A DNA stretch of 64,000 nt from Prunus persica (Eukaryota; Streptophyta; Magnoliopsida; Rosales; Rosaceae). Below are positions 12,501 through 25,379 of this stretch, piece after piece. Each line of letters begins with the position of its first letter. Positions within the stretch are counted from its first letter, which is position 1. A program made the position numbers and the translations under genes. Location: the NCBI RefSeq assembly GCF_000346465.2, contig NC_034013.1:8830447-8894446 (forward strand), in the 5' to 3' direction. Below the pieces are notes generated by a model. The model had not been told where the DNA came from. It saw only the letters and a program-made list of their open reading frames with translations, and did no database searches.

Positions 12501-14244
12501 GTAAGGAGACAAGTAGTATCCATTATATATATATATATATATATGCACAATTGCGGAGCAAAAGTTTTTAGATTTGGCGGTCAAAATTAAAACTTAATTA
12601 TAAATGATTTTATCATCTTAAATCAAGGTCGAACATTAGCTTGTAATTTTATTTTTTTTTCCAAGTGTTAGAGAGGGTTGTAAAAGAGGTGGGGAGCTAA
12701 GACCACTTTAGGGCTAACTTTGGCTTCCCATGTATATATATGCACACATATACATCTCAACCATTAATATATGATCTAATAGCATATTACAAATGTTCAA
12801 CTTACATCCCTGTTACCACGTATGAATCGTAATATTAGTAATATTTTAATATGAATTTAAGTTGAAAATTTGTGCATATCTACCACCAAATCATATAAAA
12901 TTATATGACGTGCGTAGATGTAGAACGAAAAATGATGTATCTCAACCATTGATATATGATCTAAGTAGTTGGTTTGATATGACAAATCTTCAACTTAGGA
13001 ATGTATCAATCATTCTAAGTCACTTTTCCCCTAAGTGGAATCATTCCCTCTTATGTGAACTTAGACTCTTTATACATTTATCCAAGACTACAAATTAATC
13101 ATAGTCTCTGCCTGTGATCATGATCAGGAAGAAAAAGGGCATGCAGTTTCAAGGGACAATCATGTTGGCTTTCCTAAAACAAATAATATTATTTTTCTTC
13201 TGAAATTGCTTTGAAATATCTTTTTTACATGAACCATAATTGGAGTTTTTCATGCGGCTAAACTTATTATGGATCAAGGACTGATATTTGGGCCTACCAC
13301 TTTAGCAAGCATCACTAATGGTTGAGAGTAAATAACATAGGATGGTGCCCAACTTTATATTACACCTTCTGCTGCTAGTACTCATCACCCACTCATGCAT
13401 CAATCTTACATTCTACACCCATCATTCAATAAGCGTTGGAGCACACTTGCAAAAAAAAAAAAAAAAAAAAAAATCATGTTTCTTAAAGGACCTTAATGAT
13501 TCAATGTAGGATATAATGATAAAAGGATCTACACAATTGCAATGAAAGATTTAAATCCTATATCTTACAAAAGATGACGAACAAATTTTTTTAGAAAAAG
13601 GGGGAAAAAGAGAGCATCCAATGTCTAGAAATTGTAATCAAATCCCACTTGTAGCACAGAAAAACCCTAAACTCAAAACCCTTAAAAGATAAGTCTATAC
13701 GAGTGATATCCACGAAACTTATATTGAAACTAAAAGATAAAATCAAAACACATGGTGTTTGGTGTGCTTGAATGATGGTTTGTCTTACATCTCAGACGTA
13801 TCTCAAGTGTCAAGGCTGTGATATCTTGGAATGTCTCTCTTAGTTTTTGCTTATCTTCAATGATGGCAAAATGGTAGGTAAATCCAGGCTGAAAAGCTTC
13901 ACTTCAGACAATTTAGAATTGTTTACAAAAGATATGTGGGAGATTTGGCTGTACCAGATCGGATTCGGAGGGCCGAAGCTTGAGCTAGGTACATAACTAT
14001 GTAATATAACTTAGCATATATGTTAATTCAGTGAAACAATCTTATTAACTTGGTGGAGGCTCAAACTTGCTCCGTAGAGTTGGTCATGGTCGGCCACACA
14101 TTCTGGCTGGCCCTTAAATTTTGAGCCCTTTGGAGCCCACTTGGGCCATCTAGGACTTGTAATGAGGAAAGTCCATTGCCTATCTTGCACTATTATGTAG
14201 TCCTTCATTCTTTTTCTTGAGCTTAAAATAGAAGGAACATGCAA
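9563..14244. other. Intergenic DNA with relic repeats
   Basis: No gene supported. It holds a degenerate direct duplication (about 9948-10025 resembling 10170-10250), a Helitron relic listed separately, a TA repeat near 12525-12544, and a repeated phrase CTCAACCATT-ATATATGATCTAA at about 12757 and 12943. An A-tract lies at 13451-13472. All frames are short and motif-free. Confidence 0.55.
10778..10998 (+). mobile_element. Helitron relic, same family as 52008-52297
   Basis: The stretch from ATATATAAAGTAAAAGGC to about TAATAGAGGCTTAGTT aligns along its length with the intact Helitron at 52008-52297. Shared phrases are AAACAT-CAAAAT-CCAGAAAATG, ATTATTAATTAAATG and AATATGGTAAATT. The TC start and the terminal hairpin are lost or mutated here. 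Confidence 0.65.
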
Positions 14245-14332
14245 AGGACTTGTACCTCAAGCGGTTAAGAGTATTTATTCTGCACCTTAGGTCTTAAGTT
14301 CGATTCCTCTCTTCCCTAATATCGCTTTGTTT
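14245..14332 (+). mobile_element. tRNA-derived SINE copy
   Basis: The block GACTTGTACCTCAAGCGG, TTAAGAGTATTTATTCTGCA, then AAGTTCGATTCC and AATATCGCTT matches the copies on the other strand at about 21675-21778 and 20765-20875. AGTTCGATTCC fits a pol III B box. Probably 5' or 3' truncated. Confidence 0.65.
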
Positions 14333-15953
14333 ACCCTTTTTATATTTGAATATGTTGAAGACTAAGTACAATTCCACATTAATCTTTTAACTACTTAATG
14401 GTTTCTTGGATTAACTTTATTTTATGTGAGCGTGCCACTGTTAGCAGATAATACCCTAACAGATTTGAATGACTTTATATACTTGCTCCAAAAGTAATAG
14501 ATTTTAAACAAACGATTGTGATTTTGGGTGGGGAAACCTCACAAGTGAGTTTCTTTTCTATGCCTTAGACGGGTGAGGACTTCACAATTTATTTAAACAA
14601 AACTAGTAAGCAAAGCAAAATACACAAATTTATGGAGAATATAACAAACTAATCCAAGTTGAACTGCCTGAAGCACAAAGCATCAAATGAATCTCTAAAC
14701 CTATGCAGTTCTCAGAGGTGTTGGACTTTGATTTCTGTTTGAAAACATAGTTGCAATGATGACTTATGATGAGGCTAGACTGAACTTTTGTTGACTGGAC
14801 TGAATGTTTCTGCACTGGAATTGCACGTCAACACCTTCAACTAATAGAGTTTAGCTGGAATTCAATACCAAGTTTGAAGTTGGCAGAGCTATAAACAAGT
14901 TGAGCCTTGAAGAGGCTGTGAAAGTGATCAGAACTACAGACGAGTACTTGTTTTGGTTGATTCTGATTAATATGGAAGCTATCTAGACAATTTTAAGACA
15001 TTAAGATGTCTTTGAAAAGCTTGTTGAGGATTTCATATGATGAAATACTTGACTTCTTCTTGTTTGATCTAATTTGCTGAACCAAATTTGTAAGAGGAAT
15101 TAATCTCTTTTGAATTTTGCCTGATTTTCCTTATCTAGATGCGAAGGAAATCTTGGTTTCTTCTTCGTTTTATGAACTTCTTTTTGAGCTGGATTGCTTC
15201 TTAAGGAAGATTGCTTGCCTACTTTTGGTAGTTGTAAGATTGTATGATCTTTGATTTCTTTTGATCAATATGGATTGATTGTTGAGTTTTTGCTTGATTA
15301 GTTGGTTGGTTGGGTGTCTCTTCTCCAGTCCAGGCACTCTTGAATATATAGGAGAAAAATGATGTGGGAGAAATCTGGATATTTTTGGTTTTGGACTAAT
15401 CTTCATTTAATGCACAAGTGGCAAATGTTTTGTCAGTCAAAGCATTGGTCATTTTTTGGCACCTGCTCATCAATCTTCCTGAATGTTTCATGATTGTTCC
15501 TTGCAACAACTAAAATGAAGTGAACAATAATGCCCAGATTCTGCCAATGTTGGTACCATAAATATCCAAATATCCTGGTGGTAGAAAAAATTTCGGCGAT
15601 CAATGTAATAAATAGCCGTGATTCTCAACTAAAGCAAGTTTGACTTTTACTTCCCAACTTCTAAGGTCATCAATTCTCCTTGGAGTTTAGTCACCAACGG
15701 TGAGGAAATTAACCTGACAAACCTTAACAACTAAGAAACTGTGAATTTTGGAAAAGAACTATTTCAAATAGCTTTGATCTTTTGGATTGAATTACTATTG
15801 GTGGTAACTTTGTTTCTCAACTGTCAGAAATGCAAATTAATTTTAAATTAATTCATAATAGTTGAATAACATGCGTCATTCACCATTTTTTGGTAAACAA
15901 AGCCAAATATTTTGTAAAAAAAGAACCCATCAGCCAAACTGGGTTGGCACACG
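14333..15953. other. Intergenic DNA, nothing recognised
   Basis: No open frame with protein-family motifs on either strand. The sequence is moderately AT-rich and lacks obvious tandem repeats. Confidence 0.5.
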
Positions 15954-15961
15954 GATTCTAG
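15954..15961. repeat. hAT target-site duplication, left copy
   Basis: GATTCTAG, identical to 17153-17160. Confidence 0.9.
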
Positions 15962-17152
15962 TAGGGGTGAGCATTATTATCGAAAACCCGACCGAACTGC
16001 TTAAGGTAGTTTGGTTCAATTTTTAGACTAAAAAATCAAAGAACCGGTAAAAAACCGGCCAAATCGAACCTGAACCGTGTTGGGCCGATTTTAAATACCA
16101 GCAAACTGCTCAAAATCGGACCGGACCGAATATTTTAATTATATTATTAAAAATAAAAATAATACACGTGTCAAATAATGATTCGTCGAGTGTAAGCCAT
16201 TTCCTACTCTTTGCTAACACGATTGAGCGAAACCCTAAAACATTTCAAGGGCTTCGATTTTTTTTTTTTCCATTCCGCCTATTATTCTCTTCCTCCTCTC
16301 AAACTCTCTGCCTCTTCTCTTCCTCCACTCAAACATTTCTCAACCGATCTCTCTCTCTCTCAGCCGCTTTCTCTCAATCACTTACGCTCTCGCTCAGTCA
16401 CTCACTCTCGTCTCCCTCAGCCGGTTTCGCTCTCTCTGTCTCTTTCGCTCTCTCTCAGTCATTCTCAGTCTCCCTCTCTCGATTTTTTTCCTGTTTCAGG
16501 TATTAATATATGGAAACGGTGCAGATCAGAAGCTTTAAGATCTGTGGAAGTTTCAGGGTCATCTTGTTCAAGAGATCAGATCTTCTCAACTGGGATTCTT
16601 GTGATTTAGCACTGTCAATACATAGGTAGCTTTACACTAAATACATTTATTTGTTTTTATTTGGATTTTCTTTTGAACTTTGCAAATATGCAGATTGTGA
16701 TTGAGATTACTCTCACAATTTGCTATAGTCTGTAATAATGATTTCTGTATTTGGACATGTGTGGTGAATGATGGTTTTCTTAGGGTTTAAGGTTTTTTTA
16801 AAAGTATTTGAATGATGATAAACTTTAGATATGCAAAGTTGGAGAAACTGGAAAACCATACAGGAACTCTCAAACTTGAATTGGCCTGGAAATCTGACCT
16901 AAAAAATAGAATAGGCCTGGAAAACTTAAAATAAAAAAAACAAAAAAAAAAACCTTCAATTGTTGCTTTTGTTGGGCCTCGGCAGATACCCGAATCGAAC
17001 CAACCCAGCCCGCCTAATTCGAGTTTTGAATTAAGTCGAAAATAGGCCAAATAAACAGGTCCACGGTTTATCATTTGGGCTTGCCGACCTGGCCCGTTTC
17101 GGCATACGATTTGGGCCTATAACCGGCCCGACCCGACCCGTGCACAGCCTTA
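15962..17152. mobile_element. Non-autonomous hAT transposon, 1191 bp
   Basis: The element is bounded by perfect 8-bp direct repeats GATTCTAG at 15954-15961 and 17153-17160, the target duplication length of hAT transposons. Its ends are imperfect inverted repeats, TAGGGGTGAGCA on the left and TAAGGCTGTGCA (reverse complement) on the right. Subterminal regions are rich in ACCGAAC/ACCCGACC motifs in opposite orientations. No transposase frame survives. The interior (about 16200-16620) has a CT-rich segment then CAGGTATTAATATATGG. This could be the leader of a deleted transposase gene or captured host sequence. Confidence 0.88.
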
Positions 17153-17160
17153 GATTCTAG
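17153..17160. repeat. hAT target-site duplication, right copy
   Basis: GATTCTAG, identical to 15954-15961. Confidence 0.9.
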
Positions 17161-17237
17161 GCCCAAACACACTTGTATAAAAAATTTGAAGGAACATACA
17201 TAATCAGATTGGCAAAGTACTCCCACATTGGCAATTT

Positions 17238-17828
17238 TCATTGGCCAAGTTCTGGCATCAACAAAGTTAATGTTATAAAGAAAAGTATTAGAAAATGTAC
17301 AGTAAACTCGGGAAGCAAGTGATTTATGTTAGTATGCAACTTCATTGGCTTTTCTGGCTTGAAGCCCAATTCTATCAAGAGTCTTCTGATCCACAATAAT
17401 TCACAAACTCCATGAGCCATTCCTCGATACTCTGCTTCAGCACTAGACCGAGAAACTACATTTTGCTTTTTACTCCGCCAAGTGACTAGGCTACCTCCCA
17501 CGAATGTAAAGTAACATGAAGTAGAGTGTCTATCTGTAATGGAACCAGCCCAATCAGCATATGTGTATCCAACAACTTCAAGATCTCTATTTTTTTAGAA
17601 CATTAATCATTTCTCAAGGGCTGACTTTAAATATCTTAAGATCCGATCAACTGCATTCCTATGAGAAACACTGGGCGAATGCATAAATTGACTAACCACA
17701 CTCACAGCATATGTAATATCTGGTCTTGAAGGACGTATGAAAAGTAGAACCTTTGGTGGTGGTGATAGAAGCAGGAGTCTGGGTAGACAGGTCAGTAGGA
17801 TTGACCGCATGCTTCTGTGAGTTTGCAA
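17238..17828 (-). pseudogene. Copia RNase H fragment (frameshifted)
   Basis: Two open stretches, 17828-17607 and 17501-17238, carry consecutive parts of a Copia pol C-terminus. The link between them near 17600 is broken by a frameshift and stop. In the other frame it includes ADWAGSITDRHSTSCYFTF. Confidence 0.8.
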
Positions 17829-18316
17829 TAAGATGGAGAATCGTATAGGTTCCTGACATCGCAGCGAAAGTAAGATGTGATATGAGAAGATGAGGAAGGT
17901 TATGTGAGAAATTTGATGTAGGAATTGGATTTAAGAGGTATGTGTATAAGATTTGAGGATATGTGTTTAGGGATTTGAATAAGAGGATTTGAGGACTTTA
18001 GATTTGAGGGATTTGGATTCGGGGAAAAATATGAGGAATTTGATTTAGAGTTCTAGATTTGAATATGAGAAATTCGAGATAAGGGTTTAGAGACAAAACA
18101 ACTTCTCTTCACTCCCCCTCTCCCCCTGAAGAGAAGGGGTCGTCAGAGTAAAGAGATATGCAGTATCTTCATGGGACTACGTCACGGTAATGGGGATACA
18201 TCAATAAACATATCATTTTCACTCCCCCTCCCCCCCTTGAAGAGGAGGGAAGGAGAGCACTTAAATTTCAAGAAGAACGCAAGCACAGGTCACAAGAGAA
18301 CTAGGCTCTGATACCA

Positions 18317-18550
18317 TGCTAAAATATGAATATGGTTTGAATACTTTGGGTTGGGTTTTATTCTTCTCCATAAGGAGGTATATATATGAGTTTACATGAG
18401 GGTTTTACAAGGAATTAGATACAATAAAGAATTAGGAAAGTATCTCCTAATTGTACAATGATTTATCACTTATATAAAAATAGGAAAGTAAATCCCTTAA
18501 TTAATCAAGGAAGTAAATCTCCTTGATTAGTTAGTATACTCACGTCAACA
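18317..18550 (-). repeat. LTR of the truncated minus-strand Copia
   Basis: 234 bp with TG and CA termini on the minus strand, abutting a perfect Copia primer binding site at 18305-18316. Its inner sequence includes CTCATATATATACCTCC, a likely TATA region. Confidence 0.8.
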
Positions 18551-18794
18551 TATATCATTAAAGAGAATGTATACAATGATCTGAAAAAAGCATTATTGAA
18601 GACTCAATTACATACCAGAAGCAGGACAAACTAGGAAATTAAGAGACAGAAAAAAAGGGGGGAAAAACAGAGGACTAGTTTACACTTACAAGTTACAATT
18701 TTAACAGTTTTTAGGACAGAAGAGAAGCTAACACTGCAAAACCAGTTCAAGCTCTGAAATGTTGGCATCCATTGGATTTATTATACCGGTTAAC

Positions 18795-20353
18795 TTAAAT
18801 CGCAAGTGTAGGTGCTTGAAATGTAATCTTGGGGTGTTGATGGTCGCCTTCATATGTAACAACCAACATGGTAGGATCTTCCAAGCATCGTTCGACATGC
18901 TTTCTTGCAGGGCATCCCCTCACACTGCTGCATTTGTAATAACTCCTTTGAAGGCAAAGCATCATGGACAGACTTATCAGCTAAGCTTGGAAATGGCTAA
19001 GCATATATATAACATTCAAGAAGAGCACATATAAAGCTCATGGCCATCATCTAATATATTGTTGCAAATTCTATATCCAAGGACAATGTTAGGGTAATAA
19101 TCTATAAGAAGCATATCAAACTAAGGGAAGTGATTTTGTTGAAATAATTCATTCATTTTCCTCTGTTCTTCCAGCCAAGTAAGGACTCATTCATTTTATG
19201 GAATTATGGACTAACTTTCATCTCTGCCATAAGCTATGGATTGTTTGTGTATGATGAATAAGCCAAAATATATGAAACAGAAGAGAAAATATACATATTA
19301 AACAATCTAGACCTTAAGATTTGAAATCATTATGGAGAGGCAAAAATAAAATAACACAGACATACCTAGGATATGGAGACCCCTTAATAGGTTTCTGCCC
19401 ATACTTCCTCCAGGTATAGTCATCAGGAGGTATATCAGCTAGCTTATTGCTTAAAGCCGGAACTCGGATTCTTCTCTTTATTCTAAGTTTCCTGTTAGGA
19501 GATGAACAAACACAAGAAATTAAAAACCGTCAGCAGGACACAAGAAGATAGAAAATCAGAAATCCAATCATAAATATTGTGTAAACCAACAAAATGTAGT
19601 GACATAAAGGACTGCATTTTAATCAGGATTTCAATACCTTCGCTTTGAGCAATGGCATCCACCAGCAGAGACTAGGCATCTTGGAGTGACTTCTTCACTT
19701 TTCGCCCCGCACTTCCTTTTGGAAGAAAACATAGAGGTACAATCTCGAGAAGCCAAGAGTTCAGACGACGAATATTGAATCATCCGCGTGTTAAGGCTAC
19801 TTCCATCCATACTGATCAAAGAAGTGCTAGTAGGCTTTTGTGAGAATTGGTTCAACCCCATGATTAAATTATTAGGAAGAACCACACCGGCTTCAGATTG
19901 CCCTTGCTGCAATGCCGGGTTTGGTTTTTTCTCTCTACCCATGCTAAAGCTATTACTGTGGATCACATTTGCAGTTGCTTGATCAGTTTGATGAACAGCA
20001 CTAAAAAACTGTCTAACAAAGCAATTCTGAGGCTGGGGCTGGGGATGAGGCTGAGGCCAATTGTGTGTAGTATTTTGGGATGAAGGGTTAGGAGAGTCCA
20101 ACAGTTCAACCTGGTTTATGTCATGGGATTTTGGCAAAGGACCTCTTCTGATCCTCTTCTGGTTTGATAACAATGATCCATCAAGGAGAGCAAGTAGTTT
20201 TCTGAATTCTTCCACTGCATCTTGAGCAATCAAGCTTACTTCTTGAACACTTCTCTTTTGTTTATTCTCAGATACACAACCAAACAGGTGATGGGCATGT
20301 TTCAAACTACTTTGAGCAGCCTCATGAATTTTGAAATCCAATCCTGGGTTCAT
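18795..20353 (-). CDS. WRKY transcription factor, group IId
   Basis: Encodes a nuclear DNA-binding regulator; WRKY proteins bind W-box promoters and commonly act in defence and stress responses. Three exons on the minus strand: 20353-19638, 19491-19366 and 18945-18795. All introns are GT-AG and the phases fit, giving 330 aa. The domain is WRKYGQK at residues 266-272. The zinc ligands are C286, C292, H316 and H318, spaced C-X5-C-X23-H-X-H. Upstream of it is the plant zinc-cluster motif CHCSKRRK followed by a basic stretch and RIRVPA, which defines subgroup IId. The second intron falls at the Arg codon after SPYP, the usual position in this group. I chose ATG 20353 because the longer open frame begins with GTG and has an in-frame TGA just upstream. 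The N-terminus (residues 9-60) forms a helical region where IId members bind calmodulin. The WRKY21/39/74 branch is my best guess. Confidence 0.93.
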
Positions 20354-20764
20354 TGAAACACAGACACCTGATTCCTTCTTCACGAGTCAATCCCAAACCC
20401 TACCAAATTAATTTCTTACAACCTCAACTGTGCCAAAACAAGGTGAGGCTGTGATGAGGGCTAAAGTGCTAAACATGATCCTGAAAACCAACGTGGCAGA
20501 AACCACCAATGGATCAAAACTATGTTGCTTCAGTGTCTGAGTGGATAAATTATTCATCATCCACTTCATGAAGGCTGCTTATATTTTGAAATAAACAACT
20601 GTATTATACTATTATATCTACCTTTTAGTCAACGGTGGCTTAAGTTTCACAACCCACTAAGGCACTAACCAATACAACATCTGAAAAATCTTAATTGGTT
20701 GATTGAGAGAGCGAGTGGAGTCCTAGAAAACAAAGGCGAATAAACTTGCATGTTGGAGCTATTT

Positions 20765-20875
20765 TTGATACAAGCGATACTCAGAAAAAAGATTCCAACA
20801 CACACATCGGTGCATGATAAATGCTCCTAATTATGTGAGCTACACTTACAAGTCCCAGCCATACTGGAGCTATTT
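20765..20875 (-). mobile_element. Degenerate SINE copy
   Basis: The reverse complement reads GGGACTTGTAAGTGTAGCTC, AGGAGCATTTATCATGCACC, then GAGTATCGCTTGT. This is the same layout as the copies at 14245 and 21675, with more changes. Confidence 0.5.
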
Positions 20876-21674
20876 AAAAATCACTATCTCAATAAAAAAA
20901 AAATTTGAGAATTTAACATACTAATATCTTTCTAGTTCAATGCCATTATCTCATCAAAATTACATAAAGCTGGTGTGGGGCATGTACAAGCCAAGGAAGA
21001 AGACGCATGAGGATTCGGAGAGTTGACATGATTGAGGCATCGTAGCAGTCTCTCTCACTGATCACTAAACAGGGCTTGGACTATTGGCATTTATCTTTTG
21101 TGTTCATGATTGAAGCATGCTTGTTCCCAAAGGGTGGCAATTAGTGGCTTTGCTTCCACTCATCACTTTATTCAATTGTTTATTAGTTTCCTTGGATTTT
21201 CATGCTAAAGAAATCGTATGATGCAGCAGATGTTTCTAAATTAGATTGGATTAGATTGTAATTAAATTGAATTAATTTGGATTAGGTAAGATAAATTTCA
21301 TATTATACTATGTTTGACAGATTCTTAAAAGATGTTATCTTGTAATTGATTTCGATGTTTCAGATTCAAATTTTGAAATACCAATTCGGCCTGGGGTTTC
21401 AAGTTCCAAGCCCACGGTTTTGGGGCAAAGGTCCCAAACATTATGGTCGGTATATACGTTGCTTTCTTATCTGTTCGGTAAGCAAACACTATAGTGATAG
21501 CTAACTATAGAGTTGAATCAAAGATTTCAAAATAATGATTCATGTTTTCTTGATTTGATTTGTCTTTGAGACTTTTGAAGTTGGAAGCGTATACAAGAAA
21601 CAAAACTTGACATGCATGTTGCCAGATTGCTAATCTAGATCACACATTTGACAGTCTGATATGCCCTTGATATA

Positions 21675-21778
21675 TTCTCAATTGTTTTTTTTCACAAGCG
21701 ATATTGAGAAAGGGGGAAATCAACCGTAGGACCTCGGGTGTAGGAGTAAATGCTCTTAACCACTTACTACAAGCCCCT
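21675..21778 (-). mobile_element. tRNA-derived SINE copy
   Basis: The reverse complement reads GGGGCTTGTAGTAAGTGG, TTAAGAGCATTTACTCCTAC, ACCCGAGGTCCTACGGTTG, then TCTCAATATCGCTTGTG. It belongs to the family of the plus-strand copy at 14245-14332. Confidence 0.65.
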
Positions 21779-22383
21779 TAACTTCTCAATTCTAATGCAA
21801 TCTAATTCCAATCTAAGTACACACCAAAGTCCTGTATCTAAAATCTGTTCATTACAGAGAATAAAGCAGACTCTCAATTTTCTGGTCTATGCTCTTGAAC
21901 AATCAGTACAATTTTTGTTTATCCATTTCATGGAATTCCCATTTCATTTGGGAAACCATTCGAATTAGAAACCAACTTTGGCTCTTGTAAAATAGAAGCT
22001 TCATCACAATTTATCCTGTTAAGGCTATGGTGAACTCGTAAGGCACACAATCCTTTTCTTTCCCTTCCAGATTGCAGCAATCTAACAGAACGAATTATAC
22101 AGTTCTCGTGAAGCACCCAAAAAATAGAAGAAAAATAAAATAAAGAAAACATTTGTTATGGAGAACTCAAATGACACAAGCAAACTCACCTTCTCAATCA
22201 TTAATTTTGTATCTCTGCGGGATTAGGGTTAACATTTATCCAGTTACCAATACTAGTATTAAGATCAGTACATGAATCAGAAAGTAGCTAAATGATTCTA
22301 AAGTCAGAACATAAGGTTATATGCAGCCAATGGTTACAAACAAATACTTGCTCAGATCTATGCCATTCCCAACTTAAAACTTC

Positions 22384-25375
22384 TCATAAAGTTCTTTTCC
22401 TCCGTGGAACATAGTTTAGTCGTGAACGTTTGTTTTTGACAGGAGCACACCAGCTTTGACCATCAGCCGCCTTGGCTCTTAATTTTTTGTACTCTCTTGA
22501 TCTTAAAACTGCCTCCATAATGTTTATATCTTCACGAATTTCTTGCCGGGAAAGGGATGCCAGACCAGGAAGTATGTCCCTCTGAAAATCTTTCAATCTT
22601 CTCCCCCTTCTCAACTTAACACCAAAATCCTTTCTATCAGTGTAATCTACTTCAGAAGGCTTTGATGACACACAATTGTCATCCGCGCTGCTTTCTGTTA
22701 GCTTTAGTGTGATTAACTCGAAAGAATCAGAAGAATACTGTGGTTGCTCACTCTCCTTCATTTCCATCTTATTTGATACCCCTACTTTGTAAGGACAATC
22801 TTGATAACCAGATGAGTTCTCCAATGAGATTCCGACAAGTGCTTCGGCTGCCTCTTTGATCAAAACATCGAGTTCAGCTGATTCTCCTTCCTTCTTGGGG
22901 CATTTGTGTTTTAATTGACTGTTGTTGGAAGATCTTTGGTCCTGTTCAACCATTAAGGTTTCTGAAACTTGATACCCTACATGTGTTTCGGAAAATTGAT
23001 CAACACAAAAGGGATTTGAGTTTCTGTACTCAACCTCAGATTGCATAGTCTTTATGCTGCTGGAATCATTATCACCAATGCAGCCCGGCTTACATGAAGC
23101 AGAAGATATATTTCCATGTCCATCTTGATCTCTTTTTTGACTAAGATCAGAATGTGAAAATATAGGGTCTTCTGCTTTGTTGTTCTCATGGTTTGCTTGT
23201 TTAGCAGCTTCACATGAACGAGTTCGACTGTCTAGGAGTCCCATGATGAACCCGTCATTTCCCTTACCAGGGTCATTACTGTGACAACAAACTGCTTCAC
23301 AGAGGTCTATCTTGGGTCTAGACGCAGCCTCCAAACTTACATGGCCCATTTCACTTATGCTCAAGACATCAACTTTGGAATTCCCACCCCAATAATCTGT
23401 TCTCTCATTTTTTCTTTTGGAGTTCGTGGAAGCAAAATCTCCAGAATCATCTTTTTGAAACGTTTCAGAAGCTTTATTTGAGTCATTATCATTTTTCTTT
23501 TCCCCAGTTCCGAAACAAGGAGTGCCTTCCTCTACCTTGCCAACTAATCCATGAAAAGCATGTGATGAGCTTGCTGTTGAAGGATGGGCTACTGTAGGAT
23601 CATTTGACAGACAAGATGAATCATCATGCTGAATTTTGTTGAGGTCCAGAAGCCCTGCTTCACATGAACTGAAATGTTGCCTTGTGGTGGACAAATTGTT
23701 AATTGGGACACCACCAGAAAGCTTTTTTAGTCCTGAAAAAGAGACAAACACAAAGTCCAAAATGCACAAGACTATAAGTTCTGAAATTCAACTTAATGCA
23801 GACTATGAAACATAGCTCTACACAGATAAATGAGCCGTACCTTGATTGAATGGATTCCACTCACTGTGATCTGAATGGGGGTTACTGTCTGCAGCATGAA
23901 ACAATAGATTTTCCTTCCCACAACTTGAGACGATAGGATCAACAAGGACAGAAACTTCAGAATCGTGCTTGGCCCCGAAGTTTTTTATTGGAGTAGCACT
24001 GCTGAAAGAGGGTGAGTGTTCCAAACCCTCGATTGATGTCCTCTCAATTGATTCCTCTAAATCAATCACTTGGTGTGAGCAGGAATGAGTTTCTACATCA
24101 AACCAAGTTCTCTTAGTACCTCCCTCTCTCCTACTGTCGTCTTGAATGCTCAGGGAAAGCGTCAACTCTGCTGGATCTGTGAAATTATCACAACAAAGAG
24201 AACTCCTAAGTCCCAGAGTTACTTTCAAGTGGTCTCTTGTATTATTATTCTTCAGGAGATTCTTACCAATATAGCTAACGCATTGATCCGAGGGAAGTTT
24301 AAGATCAGGAGTCCTCGGCTGAATCTTATCATATACACCTTTGTACCCTTCTAAGAAGTCCTGAAATATAGATTGTGTTAATACAACTTGAAAGACAAGC
24401 ACAAGCACAAGCTCATCACATTAACACTATCTAATTACAAATAATCTGAAATGAAACTAGGTCGCTCATCGACTCATTCATAGAGGCTAGATATTTCTTT
24501 TATCTCTGCTTCAGGCTACACCAAATGTAGAAAGATCTTAAGAGTAAATTAGTTGGTGAGCATGTAACAATGAAAAAACCATATTTTGGTCCAAATATTA
24601 TTTATTAAACCTGCGTCTATCAGTTCCAAAAGACCACCAAACACATTAGTACAAAAAAATAGCAAAAGGGGAGCTGGCTGCCTTCCATTCTCCTTTATCA
24701 TAGAACCATTCATCCTAAGGCTTAGGAAGTCAAAGATCACTTACCATAGGTTCATCTCGTGTAGAATTTCTGCACGGTAACAGAGTTGACTCAGCACTAG
24801 CCTTCCTGAAATTGTATCTACCAAACTCCATCCTGCCAACGTTCTGCATCAGTGTCTTCTGTATCCCATATAGATGATGGAGGTCATGAACCTGGAGGGA
24901 AATCAGTAGCAAGAAAGTTAAGTAGGGTGGAGCCTATTTTGTGCACTTTTTCTCCTTAAACACATGTAGGGCCACTGTACATTGGAGCCTGCTTTAGAGT
25001 AAAAGCCAAAGTTTCTTATCTGCTGAAATTAAGCAGCATAAGGATTACATGTGTAATTGATACATATTCTGTTTTTCAAACCTCACATACCATCAATCAA
25101 TGTCAAGGTTTGCCCAATACAAAGTTCTTTTATATGTTAACTAACCGATCATGTACAGTTGAAAAAAAAAAAAAAAAAAAACCAATCATGTACATGCACA
25201 CAAAATTATGCCGGTACATGACTCAAACTTTATCCTGTGATTTATAATATCGTAATACCTGCTTTTTAAACATAACCTCCTGGTTGAGCATAGTTGTCCT
25301 CAAAACATCGTTCAGAGAACCAGTGTATGCTTGCATTGACTTTGGATCAAGATCTCCTCGCATCAACATATTCAT
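22384..25375 (-). CDS. DUF863 family plant protein
   Basis: Function not established; the family is plant-specific and named only by its Pfam domain. Coding exons on the minus strand are 25375-25259, 24891-24745, 24360-23841 and 23732-22384. All splice sites are GT-AG and the phases close to a 710-residue protein ending in TGA. Family features: an N-terminal block DVLRTTMLNQEVMFKKQ (residues 23-39) running into VHDLHHLYGIQKTLM (40-54), and a C-terminal RRGRRLKDFQRDILPGLASL with SRQEI. The middle is serine- and acid-rich with little order, as usual for the family, and the C-terminus is very basic (RRKRTL), suggesting a nuclear protein. At 710 residues it is shorter than many members, which reach about 900-1100. 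The start follows an AG acceptor at 25381-25380, so the leader is probably split by an intron running to a donor near 26358. Confidence 0.9.
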
Positions 25376-25379
25376 TTTT

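Larger units (their letters stand above)
17238..18550 (-). mobile_element. Truncated Copia retrotransposon (minus strand)
   Basis: Read on the minus strand, an LTR (18550-18317) starts TGTTGACGTGAG and ends TATTTTAGCA. It is followed directly by the canonical primer binding site TGGTATCAGAGC (18316-18305). The interior holds only the end of pol: RPDITYAVSVVSQFMHSPS (around 17720) and the RNase H motifs SLVTWRSKKQNVVSRSSAEA and YRGMAHGVCELLW (around 17490-17390). Gag through most of RT is missing and I see no second LTR. The family differs from the Copia at 4196-6990. Confidence 0.8.
20354..22383. other. Spacer between WRKY promoter side and DUF863 3' end
   Basis: Holds the WRKY upstream region and two minus-strand SINE copies. 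I see no coding sequence. The short frames near 21750-22150 have no motif. Confidence 0.55.

Noticed and set aside
20353..20383. Longer N-terminus for the WRKY protein (MKKESGVCVS)
   Set aside because: The codon at 20383 is GTG, and an in-frame TGA lies just upstream. The first ATG is at 20353.
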